Below, one piece after another: positions 38,571-46,648 of a DNA stretch of 64,000 nucleotides. A program made the position numbers and the translations under genes. The stretch is from Halosimplex aquaticum. Its GTDB lineage: Archaea > Halobacteriota > Halobacteria > Halobacteriales > Haloarculaceae. Each line of letters opens with the position of its first letter. Positions within the stretch are counted from its first letter, which is position 1. The stretch is from assembly GCF_028747785.1 (NCBI RefSeq), contig NZ_CP118158.1, positions 1-64,000 on the forward strand. Direction: 5' to 3'. The notes under the pieces were generated by a model that made no database searches, was not told the DNA's origin, and worked only from the letters and a program-made list of their open reading frames with translations.

Positions 38571-39362
38571 ATGAGCGTCGCGGACATCGACCGCGAGAGC
38601 GAAGCGATCGCCTGTACCATCGACGACCGCGGGCGACTCGCGGTGACGATCGACCGCCCCGACAGCCTCAACGCTATCGACGACGCCGTCCGCGAGGAGA
38701 TCACCGCCCTCCTCGACCGCGTCGACGACGACGCCGTGCGGTGCGTCACCTTCGAGGGTGCAGGGGAGAAGGCCTTCAGCGCGGGCGCAGACGTCGACAG
38801 CGTCGCCGACCGCACCCCCGCCGAGGCCATCGACGTGACGCCGCTCTACGAAGTCGTCGTGGAGTATCCGCGGCCGACGCTGGCCGCGATCCGGGGATAC
38901 TGCCTCGGCGGCGGCCACGAACTCGCGCTGGCCTGCGACATGCGCGTCGCGTCGGCCGACGCCGAGTTCGGCTTTCCCGAGATCAATCTCGGCCTGCTCC
39001 CCGGCGGCGGCGGGACGCAGCGACTCGTCCGACTCGTCGGCGAGGCGCGCGCGAAGGAACTCGTCTTCCGCGGCCACCGCATCGACGCCGAGCGCGCGGC
39101 CGACTGGGGCCTGATCAACCGCGCGGTCCCGCCGGAGGCGTTCGAGGAGACAGTCGAGTCGTACGTGGACGACCTGACCAGCGGGCCGCCGCTGGCCCTG
39201 AAGGTCGCGAAGTCGGTCCTCAACAACGCGGAGGACACCAGTCTCGCCGCAGGGATGGCGATGGAGAGCCAGGGATTCGGCTTCCTGACCACAACCGAGG
39301 ACTTCGAGGAAGGCCGCCGGGCGTTCCGCGAGGACCGCGACCCCGAGTTCGAGGGCGAGTGA
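38571..39362 (+). CDS. enoyl-CoA hydratase/isomerase family protein
   Basis: 263-residue crotonase-fold protein. Oxyanion-hole AGEKAFSAGADVDSVADRTP and GYCLGGGHELALACDMRVAS; EINLGLLPGGGGTQRLVRLV with the acid/base Glu region; C-terminal EDFEEGRRAFREDRDPEFEG. Likely hydrates enoyl-CoA in beta-oxidation. Not part of the men operon and distinct from MenB. Intact frame with start MSVADIDRES. Confidence 0.88.
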   Translation: MSVADIDRESEAIACTIDDRGRLAVTIDRPDSLNAIDDAVREEITALLDRVDDDAVRCVTFEGAGEKAFSAGADVDSVADRTPAEAIDVTPLYEVVVEYPRPTLAAIRGYCLGGGHELALACDMRVASADAEFGFPEINLGLLPGGGGTQRLVRLVGEARAKELVFRGHRIDAERAADWGLINRAVPPEAFEETVESYVDDLTSGPPLALKVAKSVLNNAEDTSLAAGMAMESQGFGFLTTTEDFEEGRRAFREDRDPEFEGE

Positions 39363-39445
39363 TCGGTCAGCGCGCACGCTGATCGCCGGTCGGCACACGA
39401 ATCGACTGCCCGAGCGGTTATTCCTGTCGCGCCCGTATCACGACC

Positions 39446-40794
39446 ATGGAGAACGCGTCCGCGACGGAGTCGGGGATTGCCCGCCCTCCGGGCCCGAGCG
39501 GCCTCCCGGTCGTCGGTAGTCTCTTCGAGTTCGTGCGCGACGAGTACGCCTTCAGAGAGCGCTGCGCCCGCGAGTACGGTGATCTCGCGTACTACGAGGT
39601 GCTCGGAACGCCCTTCTACCAGGTCAACAGCCCCGACGGCATCGAGCACGTCCTCGTCCACAACAACCAGAACTACGTCAAGGGCGAACTGTTCCAGGAG
39701 TCGCTCGGGCCCGTCCTCGGCAACGGCCTGCTCAACAGCGAGGGGGCGTTCTGGCGGCGCCAGCGCCACCTCATCGGCCCGGCGTTCGAACCCGACCGCA
39801 TCGCCGAGTACGCCGAGACGATGGTCGACCGGACCGAGGAGACCGCCACGCGATGGCGCGACGGCGCCGTCCGCGACGTGAACGAGGACATGATGGAACT
39901 CACCCTCGAAATCGTCGCGGACGCGCTGTTCGGCGCCGACGTGGGCCGCGACGTGGACACCGTCGCCTCCTCCTGCAGGTCGTGATGGACTACCAGGAGG
40001 GGCTCAGCGCCGACATGCTCCCACTCGACGTGCCGACGCCCGGCAAGATCCGCCTCCGGCGCGCCGTCGACGACCTCGAATCTGTCGTCTACCGGATCAT
40101 CGACGAGCGCGCTCGCAACCCCGGCGACGACGTGGTCTCCCGGATGCTCGCCGTCGAAGACGAGTCCGGCGAGGGCATGTCGCGCGAGCAGATCCGCGAC
40201 GAGGTGATGACGCTCCTGCTCGCCGGCCACGAGACCACGGCCCTCGCACTCACGTTCACCACCTTCCTGCTCGCACAGCACCCCTCCGTTGAGGAACGCC
40301 TCCTGGCGGAACTCGACGACCACCTCGGCGGCGACCCGCCGACGGTCGAGGACGTTCGGAATCTCCCGTACCTGGAAACCGTCGTCAAGGAGTCGATGCG
40401 ACTCTACCCGCCGGTTCCGGGCATCGTCCGCGAGGCGACCGGTACCGACGAGATAGCGGGCTACACGATCCCAGAGGGCGCGACCCTCTCGATCAACCAG
40501 TGGACTGTCCACCGCGACCCGTCACTCTACGACGACCCGATGGCGTTCAGGCCCGACCGCTGGACCGACGAGATGGAGCAGTCGCTGCCGCGCCTGGCCT
40601 ACTTCCCCTTCTCCGCCGGGCCGCGCCGCTGCGTCGGCGACCGGTTCGCCATGCTGGAGGCGAAGGTCGTCCTCGCGACGCTGCTCCAGCGGTACCACCT
40701 CGAACTCGTCTCCGACCCGTCGCTCGACCTCGTCGCGACGATCACCTCGCGACCGCGGAATCCGGTGTTGATGCGGGTCCACGAGCGGACGTGA
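39446..40794 (+). CDS. cytochrome P450, frameshifted
   Basis: About 449-residue P450 monooxygenase. Proline-rich start (ARPPGPSGLPVVGSL), I-helix LLLAGHETTALALTF (oxygen-activating AGxET), ExxR in VKESMRLYPPVPG, and the haem-Cys loop FSAGPRRCVGDRFAMLEAK. One indel near 39968 separates DVGRDVDTVA from LLQVVMDYQEGLSA. It is the last broken gene in the window. Haloarchaeal P450s of this type are soluble; substrate unknown (carotenoid or fatty-acid hydroxylation are possibilities). Confidence 0.9.
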
Positions 40795-40800
40795 CAGAGA

Positions 40801-41250
40801 TCATCGCCGCTCCGCCGGGTCCTCGTGGTCTGGAACCCAGGTGAGCCGCCCCAGCGCGTCCCTGAATCGACGGGCCGTCTCCGCGGCGCCCCAGCGGATG
40901 GCGAGGACGTACGCGATCAGCGCCGCGACGAGGTAGCCGACAGCCACGATCGAGTGGCTCTCGGTAGATAGCGCGATGACGATTACGAGCGGAACCCGAA
41001 TCGCAGCGTTGGCGGCGAAGAACCCGATCGACCCCACAGGTCCGGGACGATTGCCGGTGACCTCGGCGGTGGCTATCACGAGCGCACCGAACGCGAACCC
41101 CGCCTCCATCGCGGTGAGAGGCAACGGCCGATTCACCGACTGGACGAACCGGGTCGCGATGGAACCGACTGGTAATCCGACGAAGACGTACGCGACGAGG
41201 AGCCCGCCGAGGTCCAGCGCTTCTCCGACCAGTCGCCGCTCGTGATCCAT
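40801..41250 (-). CDS. multi-pass membrane protein of unknown function
   Basis: 149 residues with about four transmembrane segments (GGLLVAYVFVGLPVGSIATR, AGFAFGALVIATAEVTG, IGFFAANAAIRVPLVIVIAL, AVGYLVAALIAYVLAIRWGA) and a cytoplasmic Arg/Asp tail. I do not recognise the family. Convergent with the P450 gene with only six bases between stops. A GATAAGATAAGACC stretch upstream is a plausible promoter. Confidence 0.65.
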   Translation of the reverse strand: MDHERRLVGEALDLGGLLVAYVFVGLPVGSIATRFVQSVNRPLPLTAMEAGFAFGALVIATAEVTGNRPGPVGSIGFFAANAAIRVPLVIVIALSTESHSIVAVGYLVAALIAYVLAIRWGAAETARRFRDALGRLTWVPDHEDPAERR

Positions 41251-41468
41251 TCGTTGGCTCTCGTCCTCTTGGGAGTGTAGGTCTTATCTTATCGATATGT
41301 AATCTGAGTGGCGGGGATGAGTAAGTCGTGGCAGGCCTATTCGCTCTGTTGGGCGTGTCTACCTGATCGAATCCCCAGGTCCCCGTGAATGTCCGCCGAG
41401 CGAAGCGAGGCGGTTCACCGGACGCGAGGGAGCATGGCGACCGAGTCGTCCGGCCGTTTTTCCCCAAG

Positions 41469-41602
41469 TTTTTGCGGATGGGGTTCCCGCAGGGAGCGAA
41501 GCGACCGAGGAAACCCCATCCGCAAAAAGTGGTACGGGCGTGGCGGGACTGAGCGAAACCGAAGGTTTCGCGAAGGTCGAAAGACGCCGCAGGCGTCTTT
41601 CG
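41469..41602. repeat. Hairpin cluster D, including a 17-bp perfect stem
   Basis: TTTTTGCGGATGGGGTT pairs perfectly with AACCCCATCCGCAAAAA (41469-41485 and 41512-41528, 26-nt loop). It is followed by CGAAACC-GAA-GGTTTCG (41554-41570) and an 11-bp stem CGAAAGACGCC-GCA-GGCGTCTTTCG (41578-41602). The T-run/A-run edges and the GGTTTCC-like centre match the element at 31.6 kb, and the GAA/GCA loops match cluster B. Confidence 0.7.
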
Positions 41603-41672
41603 GGATTCGAACCACGGTCAGACGTGCTCGCTCTGCTGCGCGCGTCTTCCCTGATTCGAATCCCGCCATGCC
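41534..41672. repeat. Three tRNA T-arm-like fragments beside tRNA-Arg
   Basis: ACGGGCGTGGCGGGA (41534-41548) repeats the tRNA 3' end in the same orientation; GGGATTCGAACCACGG (41602-41617) resembles a T-arm; GATTCGAATCCCGCCATGCC (41653-41672) is an inverted copy of the T-arm and acceptor with one mismatch in 18. They look like leftovers of tRNA-targeted recombination or a tRNA-derived repeat. Confidence 0.5.
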
Positions 41673-41709
41673 GGTTCAGTCGTCGCTCGCTGTGCTCGCT
41701 CCTCCTTGC

Positions 41710-41781
41710 ACGGGCGTGGCGGGATTCGAACCCGCGATCGAGGGGTTAGGAACCCCTCGCCCTGTCCCCTAGGCCACACGC
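41710..41781 (-). tRNA. tRNA-Arg (anticodon CCU)
   Basis: 72-nt cloverleaf on the minus strand: acceptor GGGCGTG/CACGCCC, D-arm GCCT...GGGC, anticodon arm AGGGG-TTCCTAA-CCCCT with anticodon CCT at loop positions 3-5, five-base variable loop, T-arm GCGGG-TTCGAAT-CCCGC. All four stems pair without mismatch. No intron, and no encoded CCA. Confidence 0.95.
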
Positions 41782-41917
41782 CCTACCGGAGCCACCGACC
41801 GCCGGGAGAAAAACCCTTGCTGTTGTTCGACGGGCTCGTGGGGCGCGAAAAAACCGTGACCGGGGAGACGGTGACGCCTCTGGACGGGTTGTGAAAGAGA
41901 GGGAAGAGAGCGGACCG

Positions 41918-42223
41918 TTATTCGCTGGACGCCGCCGATTCCTTGTCGGCTTCGCGCTCGGCCTCGGTCTTGAGGATCTCGCCGTCCTCGTCGACGATGT
42001 TACCCTCGTCGTCGACAGTCGCGCCCTCTTTCATCTCTTCGAGTTCCTGCTCGACCTGCTCGCGACCCTTCTGGAACTCGCCCATGGCCTGCCCGGTGGA
42101 CCGCGCGAGCTTGGGGATCTTGTTCGCGCCGAACAGCAACACGGCGATCAGCAGGATGACGATCAGCTCAGTCCCGCCCGGCATGCCCCCGACCGGGAAC
42201 AGGGGGATGAGTGCTTCTTGCAT
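41918..42223 (-). CDS. tatA: Sec-independent protein translocase TatA
   Basis: 101-residue TatA: N-terminal transmembrane helix TELIVILLIAVLLFGANKIP with the conserved FG hinge, an amphipathic helix (KLARSTGQAMGEFQKGREQV), and a highly acidic C-terminal tail. TatA forms the pore of the twin-arginine pathway, which carries most haloarchaeal exported proteins, including several encoded here. No tatC nearby. Confidence 0.92.
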   Translation of the reverse strand: MQEALIPLFPVGGMPGGTELIVILLIAVLLFGANKIPKLARSTGQAMGEFQKGREQVEQELEEMKEGATVDDEGNIVDEDGEILKTEAEREADKESAASSE

Positions 42224-42373
42224 CTCTACCCGACGGTTACTCGGTGCCGATTATAACCTTTTTGCTGTCTATCATGGGGGTAGAACCGCTCTCATCAATC
42301 TTTCGCCGCTCCCGGATCCGGACGGGTCGTCCGGTGGCACAACGCCCTTGCCCGGGGCGACCGACCCTGCGGT

Positions 42374-42850
42374 ATGGTCGACGTCGGAGACACGGCGCCG
42401 GAGTTCACCGCACCGCTGGCGAACGGGGACGTGGCCGAGTTCACGCTCTCGGAGCGTCTGGACGAGGCGCCGCTCGTCCTCGCCTTCTTCCCGGGCGCGT
42501 TCACCGGCGTTTGCACGCACGAGATGGAGACCTTCGAGGACCGGCTGGAGGAGTTCGACGACCTCGGCGCGACGGTCTACGGGATCAGCGCCGACACGCC
42601 GTTCGCCCTCAACGCGTTCCGCGAGGACACCGGCCTGACCTACGGGCTGATAAGCGATACCAACCGGCGAATCGTCGACGCCTACGGCCTGAGCATGGAC
42701 TTCGCGTCGATGGGCGTCGACGACGTGGCGAAACGGGCCGTCGTCGTGGTCGACGGCGACCGGGAGGTCCAGTACGCCTGGGTGGCCGAGGACCCCGGGA
42801 TCGAACCTGACTACGACGAGGTGTACGAGGCGGTCGAAGAGCTCTCGTGA
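42374..42850 (+). CDS. 1-Cys peroxiredoxin (AhpC/TSA, BCP-like)
   Basis: 158-residue peroxiredoxin reducing hydroperoxides. The peroxidatic Cys47 is in FFPGAFTGVCTHEMETFEDR (the PxxxTxxC motif), and it is the only Cys in the protein, so it must use an external thiol for resolution. Starts MVDVGDTAPEFTAPLANGD. Intact. Confidence 0.92.
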   Translation: MVDVGDTAPEFTAPLANGDVAEFTLSERLDEAPLVLAFFPGAFTGVCTHEMETFEDRLEEFDDLGATVYGISADTPFALNAFREDTGLTYGLISDTNRRIVDAYGLSMDFASMGVDDVAKRAVVVVDGDREVQYAWVAEDPGIEPDYDEVYEAVEELS

Positions 42851-42928
42851 ACGGGTGCGCCCCGGAGACGGTCCGGGTGAGACCCGGACGGGGCAGGGGT
42901 TTTGCGTCCGCGGGCGGACCGTACTGCC

Positions 42929-43720
42929 ATGAGCGAGCAATCGTACGACCCGGACGCCGAGCACGAGTTCCCCGACGAGCGCCTCCACGAGGTGCTGGCC
43001 TACCTGGACGACGACGGGGAGGTCCAGACGTACCTCGACGCCCAGAACGTCAATCCCGTGGCTCGCATGCGGTACAACGACCACGGCGCGAAACACGTCA
43101 GCATCGTCCGCGACCGCGCGCTGACGCTGTACGAACTCCTCTACGCGGGCGGCGTCGAGTTCAACGGCGCGGACGACCAGGGCCTCGACGTCGCCGACGA
43201 ACCGGTGATCGTGGGGCTCGCGGCGACGCTGCACGACATCGGTCACGTCGTCCACCGGGACGAACACCCCTACTACTCTATCCCGCTGGCGGCGGACCTG
43301 CTCGACCGCATCCTCCCGGAGTTCTACGACACCGCCGACGCCGTCCGGATGAAAGGAGAGGTCCTCCACGCGATCCTCTGTCACCACACGCCGGAGACGC
43401 CGCTGACCACGGAGGCCGGTATCGTGCGGCTGGCCGACGGGCTGGACATGGAACACGGCCGGTCGCGGTACCCCTACGAGCGGGGCGGTCGCGGGATCAA
43501 CACGGTGTCGAGCCAGGCCATCCAGTCGGTGACGCTCGAAGCGGGCGAGGAGGCCCCGGTCCTCGTCGAGATCGAGATGGACAACGCCGCCGGCGTCTAC
43601 CAGGTAGACGAACTGCTCAAGGCCAAGCTCAATGGCTCGGGCCTCGAAGAGCACGTCCGGATCGTCGCGGTCAACTCCTCCGACGGCGGCGACAACATCG
43701 TCGAGCGGATCGAGCTGTAG
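42929..43720 (+). CDS. HD-domain phosphohydrolase
   Basis: 263-residue metal-dependent HD protein: His at 52 or 56 (YNDHGAKHVSIV), the HD pair in LAATLHDIGHVVHRDEH (102-103), and the distal Asp in VRLADGLDMEHGRSRYP. HD hydrolases act on nucleotides or cyclic nucleotides; this compact form is conserved in archaea. The substrate is not evident. Follows the peroxiredoxin gene on the same strand by about 80 bp. Confidence 0.87.
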   Translation: MSEQSYDPDAEHEFPDERLHEVLAYLDDDGEVQTYLDAQNVNPVARMRYNDHGAKHVSIVRDRALTLYELLYAGGVEFNGADDQGLDVADEPVIVGLAATLHDIGHVVHRDEHPYYSIPLAADLLDRILPEFYDTADAVRMKGEVLHAILCHHTPETPLTTEAGIVRLADGLDMEHGRSRYPYERGGRGINTVSSQAIQSVTLEAGEEAPVLVEIEMDNAAGVYQVDELLKAKLNGSGLEEHVRIVAVNSSDGGDNIVERIEL

Positions 43721-43812
43721 GCCGACCCCCGCCGCTCGTCTCGCACCGCCGACAGGCGGAAGGGACCGCCGCGGACGAAACGCCTTATCCTCCGTAGCCG
43801 AACCCCGATCCA

Positions 43813-45105
43813 GTGAGCAGTGAGTCCGGCGGATCGCTGCGGTTGCTCCGGAACGCGGAGTTCCTGGCACTCGCGGGCACAGCGTTCGCCCGCTCGCAGG
43901 CCTACTCGACCATCGCTATCGCGCTCGCCCTGTACGCCGACATCTTCTCGACCTCCGGGACCGTCGAGGGGCTGTTCGGGACGGCGTTCGCGCTCGTCCA
44001 GTTGATCATCGTCCTGCCGCTGGGACGGGCCATCGACACCGGGAACGCCAAGCGATACCTCCTCGTCGGACTGGTCCTGAACGTCGGCGTGTTCGTCGGC
44101 TTCGCCATGGTCGAGACGGTGAACCACGTCGTCCTGATGCGGGTGGTCCAGGGGTTCAGCGCGAGCCTGCTGTGGATCACCGGATCGACCGTGGTCGGCG
44201 AGATCAGTCCCGACGACGAGCGCGGCCAGTGGCTCGGAACCTACAACCAGGTCGGCGCGTTCTCCAGCCTCGCTGGCGACCTCGTCGGCGGAATCTTACT
44301 CGCGACGAGCGGGTTCACGCTCACCTACAGCGTCCTCAGCGGCGTGACCCTGCTGGCGGCGGTGGGCGTCTTCTTCTTCCTCCGCGACGACCCCGGCGGC
44401 CAGACGGACCCCGAGGAGGCCACGGGCGTCGAGACGCTCCGGATGCTGCTGGGGCGGTCGGCCGTCCGCGCGCTGGTCGTCTTCCGGTTCGGCCTGAGCT
44501 TCGGGAAGATGGCCGTGATCCTCTTTCTGCCCATCTACGCGCGAACCCGGTTCGGGATGAATCCGGTCCTCGTGGGAGGCATCCTCGCCGGCGGGAAACT
44601 CACGAAGTCGCTGACCCAGGGGATGGTCGGGTCGTACACGGACAGGATCGGGCGCAAACACCTGTTCGTCTTCGCGGGCGCCGTGCTGTACGCCGTCGGC
44701 GCCGCCGTCATCCCCTTCGCCGAGTACGCGGTCGGGTGGTTCGCGCCGACGACGGTCGTCGTCGGGTCGCTGTCGACGACGCTCCCGCCCGCCTTCTTCC
44801 CGCTGTTCGGCGCGTTCGCCATCTGCGGCGTCGCCGACAGCATCCGCCTGCCGGCGAGCATGGCGCTGTTCGTCGAGGAGGGCGAGCACTTCGACGCCGT
44901 CGCGGGGAGTCTCTCGCTACGCTCCATCGCGTGGAAGGTCGGCCAGGTCGTGGGGCCCGTCTCCGTCGGCGCGCTCTGGGACGCCACGTCGGTGTTCGTC
45001 GCCTTCTTCACGGCCAGTGCGTTCATCGCCGTCGCGGCCGTGGCGTTTCTCGGTCTCTACCACGTGGAACCCGCGCCCGACTACGCTCCGACGGCCGGCG
45101 ATTGA
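43813..45105 (+). CDS. major facilitator superfamily transporter
   Basis: 430-residue 12-helix MFS protein. MFS signature between helices 2 and 3 (LGRAIDTGNAKRYLLVGLVL) and its repeat between helices 8 and 9 (GSYTDRIGRKHLFVFAGAVL). Starts GTG (SSESGGSLRLL) with a leader of 12 residues before the first helix. Substrate unknown; drug- or sugar-type exporters share these motifs. Intact. Confidence 0.88.
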   Translation: MSSESGGSLRLLRNAEFLALAGTAFARSQAYSTIAIALALYADIFSTSGTVEGLFGTAFALVQLIIVLPLGRAIDTGNAKRYLLVGLVLNVGVFVGFAMVETVNHVVLMRVVQGFSASLLWITGSTVVGEISPDDERGQWLGTYNQVGAFSSLAGDLVGGILLATSGFTLTYSVLSGVTLLAAVGVFFFLRDDPGGQTDPEEATGVETLRMLLGRSAVRALVVFRFGLSFGKMAVILFLPIYARTRFGMNPVLVGGILAGGKLTKSLTQGMVGSYTDRIGRKHLFVFAGAVLYAVGAAVIPFAEYAVGWFAPTTVVVGSLSTTLPPAFFPLFGAFAICGVADSIRLPASMALFVEEGEHFDAVAGSLSLRSIAWKVGQVVGPVSVGALWDATSVFVAFFTASAFIAVAAVAFLGLYHVEPAPDYAPTAGD

Positions 45106-45192
45106 GGCGGCGATCCGCCCGGCGAGCGGCGGGTGCGTTCGACCGACCGATCCGCCGAAATGACCTGACGGGAAACCGGTAGTACCACGCGC

Positions 45193-45209
45193 GTGCCACT
45201 GGTTGGCAC
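45193..45209 (+). promoter_or_regulatory. Candidate operator: GTGCCA-N5-TGGCAC
   Basis: A 6+6 inverted repeat that ends one base before an AATGATTTTTACC TATA region (about -27 from the next ATG). The position, against the BRE/TATA, suggests a repressor or activator site for the following gene. Confidence 0.4.
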
Positions 45210-45242
45210 AATGATTTTTACCGTTCCGCACCAAGTGGGAAT

Positions 45243-45698
45243 ATGAGCCAGTCCCCCCTCGACGGGTCCGATAGGGAGGGTCGGAGCGTCGCGGACGCCG
45301 ACCGGGGAACGGAGTCCGCCTCGGTCTTCGGCCGGGTCGTCGAGCGCCTCCGGTCGGTCGGCCGGTCCCTGCGCGCCCGGCTCCCGTCCGTGACCGAACG
45401 ACCAGACGACTACGACGGGATCGAACCCGCGGAGCAGTCGGACTTCCCGGTGCGGACAGACGGGTCCCGCTCGGTCCAGTGCGTCGGATTGACCGAGGAG
45501 GTACTCGAGGGGGACGGACGCGCGGTGACCGACGACCTCGTTCGGGCCCGGACCGGCGACGACGCGGACCGCGACGGACCAACCGACGACCGGCCGGAAC
45601 TCGTCGTGCGGTGGAGCGACGACGAGCTGACCCTGAGCGCGCCCGACGACCCCGGCGCCCACATCACGTCGACACACTGGGAAGACGTCGAGCAGTGA
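45243..45698 (+). CDS. haloarchaeal hypothetical protein
   Basis: 151-residue soluble, strongly acidic protein that I do not recognise. A basic amphipathic helix (FGRVVERLRSVGRSLRARLP, residues 29-48) might bind membrane; the rest is beta-rich (ELVVRWSDDELTLSAPDD, HITSTHWEDVEQ). The promoter with the GTGCCA/TGGCAC repeat suggests regulated expression. Confidence 0.65.
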   Translation: MSQSPLDGSDREGRSVADADRGTESASVFGRVVERLRSVGRSLRARLPSVTERPDDYDGIEPAEQSDFPVRTDGSRSVQCVGLTEEVLEGDGRAVTDDLVRARTGDDADRDGPTDDRPELVVRWSDDELTLSAPDDPGAHITSTHWEDVEQ

Positions 45699-45850
45699 GC
45701 GGCCCGTCGGGCCGCCCGGCCGACCTTTCTCCTCTTTCGACTCCTTGAGCGACGGCTCCGGGCGACGCTCACACGGGCGAAAAGGGAGGAGCGTGTCGGC
45801 CGAGCGACGCCGGAACGCCGACCGCTCCGCGCCAGCGGCCGGGAGCGCGG

Positions 45851-46483
45851 TCACTCCGACTGGCCGACGCGGAGGACCTGAACGAGCGAGTAGACGGGGA
45901 CGCCCTCGATGTCCTCGACGCCGCGCTTGTCGGTGAGGACGGCGCAGGCGACGGGCTCGCCGCCCTGTTCGCGGATCGCCTCGACCGTCTCGGTCATCGT
46001 CGTGCCGCTGGTGATGGTGTCGTCGACCACGTAGCACTCGCGGCCGCGGATCTGCGAGAAGTTCCGCGAGAACGACCCGGAGAGGTCCTCGGTCTCGCCG
46101 TCGTCCCACTGGTGCTTGCTCGGGGCGTAGGTCCCCAGGTCCGTGTCGAGTTCGCGGGCGACCGTCGTCGCGATGGGCGCGCCGGCCTTCTCGATCCCGA
46201 TGGTCAGGTCGACCTCGTCGCCCTGCTTCGAGAGGAGGTCGGCGACGGCCCGGCCGACGTGGGTGAGCCGGGCGCTGTCCCGGCCGATCGCGCTCCAGTC
46301 GACGTGGATGTCGTGTGGGCTGTGTGACTTCTGTCCGGTGGTCGTGGTCGTCGCGCCGCTGCGGGAGACGAGCCAGGAAGCGGTCTCTTTCGAGACGTTC
46401 AGCTCGTCGGCGATCTCCCCTTTCGAGAGGCCCCGCTCGGCCAGCTCGGCCGCGCTGTCGATGAGATCGTCGATGTTCTTCAT
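45851..46483 (-). CDS. gfcR: GfcR-type transcriptional regulator (HTH plus phosphoribosyltransferase domain)
   Basis: 210 residues: N-terminal HTH (DLIDSAAELAERGLSKGEIA, ELNVSKETASWLVSRSGA) fused to a type-I PRTase domain with the PRPP loop CYVVDDTITSGTTMTETVEA. This architecture is that of GfcR (formerly annotated PyrE2), the activator of glucose/fructose semi-phosphorylative Entner-Doudoroff genes in Haloferax. A gdh gene about 3 kb away fits the role. Start MKNIDDLIDS. Divergent from the HAD gene. Confidence 0.88.
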   Translation of the reverse strand: MKNIDDLIDSAAELAERGLSKGEIADELNVSKETASWLVSRSGATTTTTGQKSHSPHDIHVDWSAIGRDSARLTHVGRAVADLLSKQGDEVDLTIGIEKAGAPIATTVARELDTDLGTYAPSKHQWDDGETEDLSGSFSRNFSQIRGRECYVVDDTITSGTTMTETVEAIREQGGEPVACAVLTDKRGVEDIEGVPVYSLVQVLRVGQSE

Positions 46484-46507
46484 GCGTCTTACGTGCTCTT
46501 TCGCACG

Positions 46508-46556
46508 CGGGGGTGTTACCCGTTGTGGGTTCCCGCCGCGGTGTCGCACACCCCCG
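46508..46556. promoter_or_regulatory. Inverted repeat in the gfcR-HAD divergent spacer
   Basis: CGGGGGTGT and ACACCCCCG (9-bp arms, 31-nt spacer), with TTACCC/GGGTT-like sequence between them. It lies 25-73 bp upstream of the gfcR start, the zone expected for an autoregulatory site. Such pairs can occur by chance in GC-rich DNA. Confidence 0.3.
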
Positions 46557-46648
46557 GCATCGGCCGTCCGCGGCCCGCTTCGACCGACGAACACCCCGGA
46601 TCCGCCGACCCAAACCTACACAACGGTCCCCGACGCTACCCTCGGACA

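Larger units (their letters stand above)
41251..41709. other. Intergenic region with hairpins and tRNA-like fragments
   Basis: No gene. It holds hairpin cluster D (41469-41602) and three fragments that resemble the T-arm of the adjacent tRNA-Arg (described separately). The part 41290-41450 shows nothing else I can name. Confidence 0.6.

Noticed and set aside
38571..39362. Second menB copy
   Set aside because: It is crotonase-fold but has the generic enoyl-CoA hydratase pattern and lacks the MenB-type middle insertion (YEYRGDDGENE region).
45851..46483. Orotate phosphoribosyltransferase (PyrE) of pyrimidine synthesis
   Set aside because: The N-terminal HTH fusion and the location near gdh fit the GfcR regulator, which was earlier mislabelled PyrE2.
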